Assembly: GCF_002251435.1 (NCBI RefSeq)
Contig: NZ_NPJI01000076.1
Location: 1 to 64,000, forward strand
Length of the DNA: 64,000 nt
Source of the DNA: Prevotella sp. P2-180
Lineage (GTDB): Bacteria > Bacteroidota > Bacteroidia > Bacteroidales > Bacteroidaceae
Direction of reading: 5' to 3'
The first letter of the stretch is position 1, and the number at the start of each line of letters is the position of its first letter. Positions 33,958 to 41,671 of the stretch are shown piece by piece. Below the pieces are notes generated by a model. The model had not been told where the DNA came from and searched no databases. It saw only the letters and a list, made by a program, of their open reading frames with translations. Position numbers and translations under genes: made by a program.

Positions 33958-34542
33958 ATGAAAATAATTGCCGCACTGTTTACACTGATATGTGTTTGCA
34001 CAACATCATCTGCACAGACGTTCACAGAACGCCTGCAGAAGAATAATACAGGAAAGGGAACCGTAAAGGTGGTTCACAGTGCGGCAATTGACAAACTCGT
34101 GAACGGCAACCAGCCAGACATAAAGCCTGAAAAACCGACAACGGCAAAACAGACAGAACAAAAAGCTGGGGAAACAGAAAAGAAAACAACGTCGCACGTA
34201 AAACAAGACAACGCTACCTATAACGAACAACAAGACACGCCTACCATCGATATGAGAAACAAGGTGATGGGCAGAAGCTACAAAGTCACAGGGTATAGAG
34301 TGCAAGCTTATGCAGGAGGAAACACAAGGGCTGACAGAGAAAAGGCAAGAAATATTGGCGATGCCATAAAGATGGCATTCCCTGACCAACCCGTATATGT
34401 ACACTTCTACTCGCCAAGATGGATATGCAGAATTGGCAATTTCAGGACTTACGAGGAAGCACACGCCATGCTGCTGGAAATACAAAAAATGGGATACAAA
34501 CAGGCTTCTATAGTAAAAGGTAAAATCAGCGTTAAATATTAA
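33958..34542 (+). CDS. Exported SPOR-domain protein
   Basis: A 194-residue protein with a signal peptide (MKIIAALFTLICVCTTSSAQ), a low-complexity Lys/Thr/Glu linker (~35-95) and a C-terminal SPOR domain (GYRVQAYAGGNTRADREKAR ... PRWICRIGNFRTYEEAHAML). SPOR domains bind denuded peptidoglycan, so the protein likely acts in the periplasm at the cell wall or septum. It starts 46 nt after tpiA and 3 nt before folE. Confidence 0.85.
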   Translation: MKIIAALFTLICVCTTSSAQTFTERLQKNNTGKGTVKVVHSAAIDKLVNGNQPDIKPEKPTTAKQTEQKAGETEKKTTSHVKQDNATYNEQQDTPTIDMRNKVMGRSYKVTGYRVQAYAGGNTRADREKARNIGDAIKMAFPDQPVYVHFYSPRWICRIGNFRTYEEAHAMLLEIQKMGYKQASIVKGKISVKY

Positions 34543-34545
34543 ATC

Positions 34546-35124
34546 ATGAATCCAGAAACAGAATACCGGGAAGGCTTGGAACAACTTGCCTCAAACTACA
34601 AGGAAATACTTTCACTTTTAGGGGAAGACCCTACAAGAGAAGGACTCGAAAAAACACCAATGAGAGTGGCAAAGGCCATGCAGGTGCTCACAAGAGGATA
34701 TAACATGGACGCCCATAAAGTGCTCACCGACGCTCTCTTCAAAGAAGACTATAGCCAAATGGTAATAGTTAAGGATATCGATTTCTTCTCTCTTTGCGAA
34801 CACCATATGCTGCCATTCTACGGCAAAGTACACGTGGCTTATATTCCTAACGGATACATCACTGGACTTAGCAAAATAGCACGAGTGGTGGATATCTTCT
34901 CTCATAGACTTCAGGTGCAGGAAAGAATGACACTGCAGATAAAGGAGTGCATAGAGCAAACTCTAAAACCGCTCGGCGTGATGGTTGTGGTGGAAGCTAA
35001 ACACATGTGCATGCAAATGAGAGGCGTAGAGAAACAAAACTCTATAACCACGACAAGCGACTTCTGCGGCGCCTTTAACCAAGCCAAGACGCGACAGGAA
35101 TTCATGAACCTGATTCATCAATAA
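34546..35124 (+). CDS. folE: GTP cyclohydrolase I
   Basis: A 192-residue type I GTP cyclohydrolase, first step of folate synthesis (GTP to dihydroneopterin triphosphate). Zinc and active-site motifs: [20 protein letters not shown] (Cys and His ligands), [20 protein letters not shown], and [13 protein letters not shown] with the third Cys. Full length. Coupled to the SPOR gene by a 3-nt gap. Confidence 0.96.
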   Translation: MNPETEYREGLEQLASNYKEILSLLGEDPTREGLEKTPMRVAKAMQVLTRGYNMDAHKVLTDALFKEDYSQMVIVKDIDFFSLCEHHMLPFYGKVHVAYIPNGYITGLSKIARVVDIFSHRLQVQERMTLQIKECIEQTLKPLGVMVVVEAKHMCMQMRGVEKQNSITTTSDFCGAFNQAKTRQEFMNLIHQ

Positions 35125-35162
35125 GCATTGCATTTATCAAAAAAACAATAACCTAAGAAATT

Positions 35163-35723
35163 ATGGATCAACCTGACAAAAAACAATTTGCAAAGAAATC
35201 TTACGTAGACTTATTCCTTAGAAGTTGTCTCGGTAGATTTATTATCATAGGCATACTCACTGCCATCGTCTTGTTCGTGGCTAAGGCCACAGTACCTTCC
35301 AAGGCAAAAATGGAAGCGGAAATGAACGACGACATCATACAATGTATACAGGAATGTCAGGCAAAATTTGCTGACGGATCTGATGACTTGGTCAGAAATA
35401 CCATGTCGGTATTCACTCATGCCGACTCTATTCCTGATGATGACACAATGGATACTTTCAGAAAACATAATCGCATAGTATACTACAAACATACGTTCTA
35501 TCACACTGCATACCTCTTCAACAACGTGATACCTGACGGAAAGAGAGTCGGAGTCGGTGTGTTCGGTCTCGTCATTCCATCACTTGACTTCAGCGACTTC
35601 ATAATGCGAATGGCTCCTCTTCGTAAGGACTACAACCAGCGAATCATCAAAAACGAATTCTCCGTGGATGGTGACCCTGAGCAAGATCCTGACTTCGGTA
35701 ACACGTATGACACTTATAGATAA
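35163..35723 (+). CDS. Single-span membrane protein of unknown function
   Basis: A 186-residue protein with a short cytosolic N-terminus, one hydrophobic span (~26-42, RFIIIGILTAIVLFVAKATV) and a soluble C-terminal region presumably outside the inner membrane. The tail is acidic (DGDPEQDPDFGNTYD). No family recognised. It lies between folE and the M18 aminopeptidase, 4 nt before the latter, so co-transcription is likely. Confidence 0.65.
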   Translation: MDQPDKKQFAKKSYVDLFLRSCLGRFIIIGILTAIVLFVAKATVPSKAKMEAEMNDDIIQCIQECQAKFADGSDDLVRNTMSVFTHADSIPDDDTMDTFRKHNRIVYYKHTFYHTAYLFNNVIPDGKRVGVGVFGLVIPSLDFSDFIMRMAPLRKDYNQRIIKNEFSVDGDPEQDPDFGNTYDTYR

Positions 35724-35727
35724 AAAT

Positions 35728-37011
35728 ATGATAAAACGACTATTAGACTTCCTCGATGCTTCACCTGTAAACTTCCTTGCAGTAGATAATATAGCAAAGA
35801 TACTGAACAAGGCCGGATACAGGGAAATAGACCCTCGAAATCCTATTGGGAAAGTGACCGAAGGCGACAAAATATATGTGAAGAAAAACGACTCGTCCAT
35901 ATACGCATTCCACATCGGACAAGAAAGACTCGACAACGAGGGTTTCCATATCATATGCGCTCACTGCGACTCACCAACATTCCGAATTAAACCCAACGCT
36001 GAGATGACATGCGAAGGGGGTATAGTTAAACTAAACACTGAGGTATATGGCGGACCTATTCTTTCCACATGGTTTGACAGACCGCTCACCATTGCCGGAA
36101 GAGTCATACTTAAAGGCGACAACGCCATGAACCCAAAGACAAGGCTGCTGCATGTGAAACGACCTCTCATGCAAATCAGCAACCTCGCCATTCACTTCAA
36201 CAGACAGGTGAACGACGGGGTGAAAATAAGCAAGCAAAAAGATGTGCTGCCTATACTCGGTATCGTAAACGACGAACTGGAACGGGGCAATATGCTGATG
36301 GATATCATTACAAAAGAACTGAACGTCAGCCGTGAAGAAGTGCTCGACTTCGACCTCTATCTTGCCGATACCACACCAGCATGCACCTTTGGCATGCACA
36401 ACGAATTCATCTCATCAGGACGACTCGACGACCTCTCGATGTGCTATGCAGGACTTGAGGCTCTGCTTGCTTCTGAAACTACGCGAAGAACAAACATTCT
36501 TGCCATCTTTGACAATGAAGAGACTGGCTCGCAAACAAAACAGGGAGCAGGCAGCAACTTCCTCGCATCGATGATAAGAAGAATATGTATTGCACAGGGC
36601 GGCGGCGAAGAGGCTTTCTGCCAGGCTGTGGAAAGGGCGTTCATGGTTTCGGCTGACAATGCACACGCATGGCATCCTAACTATAGCGAGAAATACGACC
36701 CGACAAACCATCCGATGCTCGGCGGAGGTCCGGTTGTAAAATTCAATGCATCACAGAAATATGCAAGCGACGCTGTGTCAGCGGCAATATTCAGCGAGAT
36801 TTGCCGAGAGGCTGGTGTACCTTGCCAACGTTTCGTAAACCATAGCGACGTGGCTGGTGGAAGCACACTTGGCAATATCCTTACCTCGTCGATTGCATTA
36901 AGGGGTGTAGACATGGGCAACGCCATACTCGCCATGCACAGCTGTAGGGAGACGGGAAGCGTGGCTGACCATATCTACACCGTAAAAGCCTTTACAAGGT
37001 TTTATAAATAG
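35728..37011 (+). CDS. M18-family aspartyl/broad aminopeptidase
   Basis: A 427-residue zinc aminopeptidase from the ATG at 35728, chosen since longer frames overlap the upstream gene. Metal-binding and catalytic motifs are present: AHCDSPTFRIK (His ligand, Asp), GRLDDLSMCYAGLEAL (bridging Asp), FDNEETGSQTKQGAGS (Glu pair) and the C-terminal NHSDVAGGSTLGN with a His in the final segment (LAMHSCRETG). The enzyme forms large dodecameric shells in the cytosol and trims acidic N-terminal residues. Convergent with the GH43-GH8 gene, 18 nt apart. Confidence 0.92.
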   Translation: MIKRLLDFLDASPVNFLAVDNIAKILNKAGYREIDPRNPIGKVTEGDKIYVKKNDSSIYAFHIGQERLDNEGFHIICAHCDSPTFRIKPNAEMTCEGGIVKLNTEVYGGPILSTWFDRPLTIAGRVILKGDNAMNPKTRLLHVKRPLMQISNLAIHFNRQVNDGVKISKQKDVLPILGIVNDELERGNMLMDIITKELNVSREEVLDFDLYLADTTPACTFGMHNEFISSGRLDDLSMCYAGLEALLASETTRRTNILAIFDNEETGSQTKQGAGSNFLASMIRRICIAQGGGEEAFCQAVERAFMVSADNAHAWHPNYSEKYDPTNHPMLGGGPVVKFNASQKYASDAVSAAIFSEICREAGVPCQRFVNHSDVAGGSTLGNILTSSIALRGVDMGNAILAMHSCRETGSVADHIYTVKAFTRFYK

Positions 37012-37029
37012 TTGACAAGTAAATTCAAC

Positions 37030-39528
37030 TTACTCAATTATCCTATATTGTCCGCTCAAGTGCATCAATGCAAAGAGGCGGACAAGACCGTCGTAGTAGG
37101 CATCGAAATAGCCATCGTCGTATGGCTCATGACGGGTATTCCACAGACGTTCGATGAACTCTCGACTTTTCACATGAGTGGCTGCCAACGACACGGCTGC
37201 GGATGTGGCTACGAAACCAACGGAATGACGCAATTTTTTGTAGCCTCCGGCTTCAAGGATGTCAGCTGGCTCAGTGCCGTCGATATTATATTGGTCGAGG
37301 AAGGTGTCGATGCCTTTTTCGTAAAGGAAGTTTTGTATTCTATTGGCATACTGCTGCTGCCACTCTCGGTCGGCACACGACCAGGAATAGTCCATGGCTA
37401 TGTTCATGGGCACTCGCCATGAGTCATAACGGAAGGCATCACCAAGCACACCACCACGATGCATGAGTGTTCCATCATAGTTGTTGTAGTCGGGATTGAG
37501 TCCTGTCACAGGATGTATGCTTTTGTGAAGATACTGACGTGAAGCCTTGGCACAGTCGAGCCAGAACTGCTCACGTCCGTCATCAGCATATTTCGCCCAT
37601 ATCTCATAGAATACGGGAATATGATACGAGGGGTCGGTAAACTGTCCTCCCCATGGGTCAGGAGTAAAGGTGATGAGTTTGTGCTCAATATTGATAAGCG
37701 GAGAGGCCTCCGACATACCTGTTTTCTCCATAGAGCAGTTGAGAATGTTCTGTGCCTCGGCATGATAGTTGATACCAGTGTCGTTGCCCCAACGGTTTGA
37801 GGCAAAGATAAGGGAGGTGATGAAATAGAGCTCGCCATCGGATGCAGCGCCCTGTGCATTTGGCGTTCCGTCGGTCTTGCAGCTCCAACGGAAGTATCCC
37901 TTTCTCTGCCCTTTTTGATGCTGCATATACTTCTTCGCCCATCTCCACAGACGGTCGAACATTTCTTTCTTGTCCCATTGCACTGCAATCATCATTCCGT
38001 ATGACATTCCCTCGGTGCGCACATCGTTGTTCTTGATGTCTGAGATGTATGCCATAGAGTCGCCCACTTCGAAATACACCTTGTTCTTGCCTGTGAAAAG
38101 TCCGTTGAAGGCCTCTTGCAACTTTGCGTCGATGGCTGTCTGCGAATATCCCATTTCGGCTAACAGATTGCGGTATTTCCCTGATTTCATAGCCCCTTGC
38201 GCCCATGGCATCATGCCGAATCCTATATAGTCGATTTCGGTTTTTGTTCCTTTCATAAGCGTTACATTAATATCTTTGATACCCTTCGGTGATTCCTTCA
38301 CCTTTACTCTCACGTCGCGCCATTTGTCGGTCTTCGGGATATCTACCATAGCCACAACCTTGCCTCCTGCCTTTACGGCAATGCGTGCTGCCGAAGCCGA
38401 CTTTGCCCTAACGACAATCTCGCCTACAGCGTCATTGCCGAAGTCAACACGATTATAATCCACCGATGCTCCCTTCTTGGGGAATATCGTCTTCCATCCC
38501 TCGAATGGTGCAGAAGGATTAACAAACGCGATATCAGCACCACCAGATATTCTACTATATCTGTCAATCTCTATACGATTGCGTGCCGAAGTCACTCCCA
38601 CTCCTCGCAGTGTGGGCGTAACCTTGCGGATTGTTCCGTCTGCATTGAAGAAGAGCGAGTCGCAACGTGCAGAGCGCAGTTTGTCAAACTCAGGTGAATA
38701 GTCGTTATGATGATAGAAGAGATACCACTGTCCCTTATATTCCACGATGGAATGGTGATTGGTCCAGCATGCCACTGGCGATTCGTCCATAATAACTCCC
38801 TTGAACTCAAACGGTCCCATAGGTGAGTCGCCCATAGCGTATGCCAGAGTCTCTGTTGAGTCGCGCACCCACGGGAAGGTGTAGTAATACTTCCCCTGTC
38901 GCTCAAAGACAAAGGGTCCTTCCTTGAATCCCTCGGGCAAGTTCTTCACCTGTTCTGGTTTGGAGTCGAGTTCCATCATGTTGTCCTTGAGTCGTGCCAT
39001 CCACATTCCCATACCAGCCCAATAGATATATGACTTACCGTCCTTGGGATCGATAAGCACGCAAGGGTCAATACCATTCAGCCCATCTATCGGTCGCCAC
39101 ATAGGTCGGAACGGTCCTTCGGGACTTTTGGCAATAGCCACTCCCACACCAAATCCTTTCTTCTCGCCACGAGGTGCCGCAGGGAAATAGAAATAATAAT
39201 TGCCACCCTTCTCCACGCAGTCAGGAGCCCACATGGCGTATGAGTCTCTCTTCACCCATGGCACCTTGTTCTGTGTGACAATCACCCCATGGTCGGTCCA
39301 GTCGGTGAGATTCTCCGACGAGAAGACATGATAGTCCTCCATCGAAAACCATTTTTTCTCGGGTTCCACCGGACTGACGATGTCATGCGATGGATATACA
39401 TACATCTTGCCGTTGAATACTCTTGCCGTTGGGTCGGCGGTATATTGGTCGCGTATGATAGGATTTTGCGCCAAGGCAACAGAGGTTGCCATGCCCATCA
39501 TTGTCAATAGCAATATATTCTTTTTCAT
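37030..39528 (-). CDS. GH43-GH8 fusion, xylan oligosaccharide hydrolase
   Basis: An 832-residue exported enzyme (signal peptide ending VALAQ). Residues ~22-320 are a GH43 five-bladed propeller with the catalytic triad Asp32 (TADPTARV), Asp154 (NGIDPCV) and Glu203 (FKEGPFVF). Residues ~325-438 form a CBM6-like beta-sandwich. Residues ~445-832 are a GH8 domain resembling reducing-end xylose-releasing exo-oligoxylanase, with Glu506 (VRTEGMSYGMM) and the Asp in SDGELYF. GH43 would remove xylose or arabinose and GH8 would trim xylo-oligosaccharides from the reducing end. The last gene of the GH3 operon; overlaps the GH43 gene by 4 nt. Confidence 0.88.
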   Translation of the reverse strand: MKKNILLLTMMGMATSVALAQNPIIRDQYTADPTARVFNGKMYVYPSHDIVSPVEPEKKWFSMEDYHVFSSENLTDWTDHGVIVTQNKVPWVKRDSYAMWAPDCVEKGGNYYFYFPAAPRGEKKGFGVGVAIAKSPEGPFRPMWRPIDGLNGIDPCVLIDPKDGKSYIYWAGMGMWMARLKDNMMELDSKPEQVKNLPEGFKEGPFVFERQGKYYYTFPWVRDSTETLAYAMGDSPMGPFEFKGVIMDESPVACWTNHHSIVEYKGQWYLFYHHNDYSPEFDKLRSARCDSLFFNADGTIRKVTPTLRGVGVTSARNRIEIDRYSRISGGADIAFVNPSAPFEGWKTIFPKKGASVDYNRVDFGNDAVGEIVVRAKSASAARIAVKAGGKVVAMVDIPKTDKWRDVRVKVKESPKGIKDINVTLMKGTKTEIDYIGFGMMPWAQGAMKSGKYRNLLAEMGYSQTAIDAKLQEAFNGLFTGKNKVYFEVGDSMAYISDIKNNDVRTEGMSYGMMIAVQWDKKEMFDRLWRWAKKYMQHQKGQRKGYFRWSCKTDGTPNAQGAASDGELYFITSLIFASNRWGNDTGINYHAEAQNILNCSMEKTGMSEASPLINIEHKLITFTPDPWGGQFTDPSYHIPVFYEIWAKYADDGREQFWLDCAKASRQYLHKSIHPVTGLNPDYNNYDGTLMHRGGVLGDAFRYDSWRVPMNIAMDYSWSCADREWQQQYANRIQNFLYEKGIDTFLDQYNIDGTEPADILEAGGYKKLRHSVGFVATSAAVSLAATHVKSREFIERLWNTRHEPYDDGYFDAYYDGLVRLFALMHLSGQYRIIE

Positions 39529-40976
39529 TTACGGAAATTCCATTTAGAGTTATCACTGTTGAAATCATATTCAGCCAATGTCGGCGTACTGTCTGCCACT
39601 GAGTAGATGCAATATTTGGTGTTGACTCCATCGATGCCTGGGATAGCCTTTGGCATGATGCGGAATGTGCCGTCGGTGAGCTGTTCTATGCGCCATAACT
39701 GCTCAGCCGCTCCTGAATATTCCGGCACAGTGGTCAGTTCCTTGTCGGCTGTTGCTGCCAAGGCACGATTGGTTCCCTCGATGGTTATCTTGAAATAAGG
39801 ATTGCTAAGATATCCACCAGCCTCAGGCACTGGCGTGATTGTCCATCTCTGATGCGGTCGGAACATATTGTCGCCCGCTCTCACAGCTATGTCCCCCTCT
39901 GGCCATGTTCGCCTCACCTCGTCGAGAGTCTGCGATGGCAGCGGTTTGGTGGGTTCTGCGGGATCTATCTTCCACCACATGCGTCGTTCCTGTTCTATGC
40001 GCACGAAGTCCACTGCCAACTCCAAGGCATAACCACGGCGTTCCGACTCGATGCTCATTGTGCCACCCTCAAACTGTTCGCCAGCCACTGGCCAGTCGTT
40101 TTTCCACAACAGCGGACGGATGGCGAGCACACTTCTGCCGCTACGCTCGAAGTCGGCCTCATAATGAAACGAGGTCACCTCAACACCCTCGTCGATGATG
40201 GTGCGACCGAAATGTCCTGCGCCTACGGCTCTTCTCGATGCTGGCACAACCATCTTTCCGCCACCTTTTATCATGTCGCGTCCCACATTGTCAAGATATG
40301 GTCCGGTTACTTGACGCGAGCGTCCCGCCACAATGTTATATGTAGAGTTCACACCGTCGCAGCAAGTGCCGTGGGTGCCAAGCAGATAATACCATCCGTT
40401 GCGGTAGATAAGGTCGGTGGCCTCGCAGTCGATAGCCACATCCTTCTCCTTGTTGCCCTCCACCCGTCGTCCTGTCTTGGGATCGAGCTCTATCATACGG
40501 ATGAATCCAAAGTATGTGCCATAGCTCATCCACAGGCGTCCAGTGGTCGGGTCGAGCAGGAGTCCGGGGTCGATGGCATCGCAATCTTCAAGGTCGGCAG
40601 AGCGCACCACCTCAACAGGTTCCGAATACTTAAAGTCGGGCGACTTCGGGTCGAGGGTTTTGTTCCACATTGTATATATTATACCGCAATGCCCTCCACC
40701 GAGACCACCGCCCGTACCTCCATACACCACGAGATACCTGTCGCCTATCTTCAATGCGTCGGGAGCAGCTCCGCCGCCAGGGCGCTCTGCCCCACCCTTC
40801 CATGTCCATCCGTCTTCGGTGATAAGTCCACCGCCGCCAGTGCCGAAGGTATAGTATTTTCCATCGCACTCCACGAGTGTCGATGGGTCGTGAATCCATG
40901 GTTGTCCTATCTGTGCCTCAGCTACCATTGTCGCCATCATTGTGACTGCCAATGCGATAATATTTTTTGCCTTCAT
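39525..40976 (-). CDS. Exported GH43-type glycosidase with C-terminal trefoil-like domain
   Basis: A 483-residue protein with signal peptide (ALAVTMMATMVAEAQ). The GH43 triad is visible: Asp30 (WIHDPST), Asp136 (CDAIDPGLL) and Glu185 (DCEATDL). The C-terminal ~140 residues (KPLPSQTLDEV ... QLWRIEQLTDGTFRIMP) resemble a ricin-type beta-trefoil carbohydrate-binding unit. Likely alpha-L-arabinofuranosidase or arabinanase acting on arabinoxylan side chains; the exact specificity cannot be read. Its ATG and TGA overlap neighbours by 4 nt on both sides, so the operon is tightly coupled. Confidence 0.85.
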   Translation of the reverse strand: MKAKNIIALAVTMMATMVAEAQIGQPWIHDPSTLVECDGKYYTFGTGGGGLITEDGWTWKGGAERPGGGAAPDALKIGDRYLVVYGGTGGGLGGGHCGIIYTMWNKTLDPKSPDFKYSEPVEVVRSADLEDCDAIDPGLLLDPTTGRLWMSYGTYFGFIRMIELDPKTGRRVEGNKEKDVAIDCEATDLIYRNGWYYLLGTHGTCCDGVNSTYNIVAGRSRQVTGPYLDNVGRDMIKGGGKMVVPASRRAVGAGHFGRTIIDEGVEVTSFHYEADFERSGRSVLAIRPLLWKNDWPVAGEQFEGGTMSIESERRGYALELAVDFVRIEQERRMWWKIDPAEPTKPLPSQTLDEVRRTWPEGDIAVRAGDNMFRPHQRWTITPVPEAGGYLSNPYFKITIEGTNRALAATADKELTTVPEYSGAAEQLWRIEQLTDGTFRIMPKAIPGIDGVNTKYCIYSVADSTPTLAEYDFNSDNSKWNFRK

Positions 40977-41665
40977 CTTATTCTGATATTTTTCACTGGA
41001 TTACCGTTTTCATCAATAAATCTCACGCAGAAATCACTCATTCCAGGACCATTGATTACTGCACCTCGCAGCACATTCATTCCCTTCTTTAAGGTAATCC
41101 TCTTCGACATACCGTCATCGGCCACCATACGTCGGTCGCCCGAGAGCATCAGTGTCTCCTCGCCGTTTAGCCACCACAACGAGGCGGAATTGGAACCAAC
41201 AGAAAGTCGCACACCATCAATATCCTCGTCACACTCTATCACTGTCGTGGCAAGGAAGACGATGCCGTAATACTTTTTGTCAAGTCCTGTGGCAAAGCGG
41301 AACAGTTTGACATTATACAGTTTACTGTCCATCTTATGCCATTGCAGTTTCTGCTTACCCACTTTCACTTTCTGTCCGTCCTTAGGTAGCAGAGAGAATT
41401 GCCCTTTAAAATATTCCATACCAAGATGTTGCTTGATATAAGAATCGGTAAACACCGTATTTCCCCTATTGGGCTTGTCGATAGGCTCAAGCAATGTCCA
41501 TCTGCGTATAAAGCCCTCATTGTCGGGACAAACTGCTTCGGATGTGGCTGGAATGAAATAATTGTCAATGGAAGGCCCCTTGTCGGCGACCTTCCAGTTT
41601 TCTCGTTGTGCATGCATTGCCACTGACATCATCAGTGCAATAGCCATCATACAATATTTCTTCAT
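40973..41665 (-). CDS. Exported protein of unknown function in the GH operon
   Basis: A 230-residue exported protein (signal peptide MAIALMMSVAMHAQ). It appears all-beta, with features of a beta-sandwich accessory domain (KKYYGIVFLATTVIECDEDI; ASLWWLNGEETLMLSGDRR; MNVLRGAVINGPGMSDF) like the galactose-binding/PA14-type modules attached to some glycosidases and esterases. No catalytic motif is recognisable. It lies between GH3 (6 nt) and GH43 (4-nt overlap), so it probably helps bind the same substrate. Confidence 0.65.
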   Translation of the reverse strand: MKKYCMMAIALMMSVAMHAQRENWKVADKGPSIDNYFIPATSEAVCPDNEGFIRRWTLLEPIDKPNRGNTVFTDSYIKQHLGMEYFKGQFSLLPKDGQKVKVGKQKLQWHKMDSKLYNVKLFRFATGLDKKYYGIVFLATTVIECDEDIDGVRLSVGSNSASLWWLNGEETLMLSGDRRMVADDGMSKRITLKKGMNVLRGAVINGPGMSDFCVRFIDENGNPVKNIRIR

Positions 41666-41671
41666 CTATCT

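Noticed and set aside
39852..41270. 472-codon plus-strand frame opposite the GH43 and unknown secreted genes
   Set aside because: It crosses the junction of two real genes with signal peptides and catalytic motifs and shows no domain of its own.
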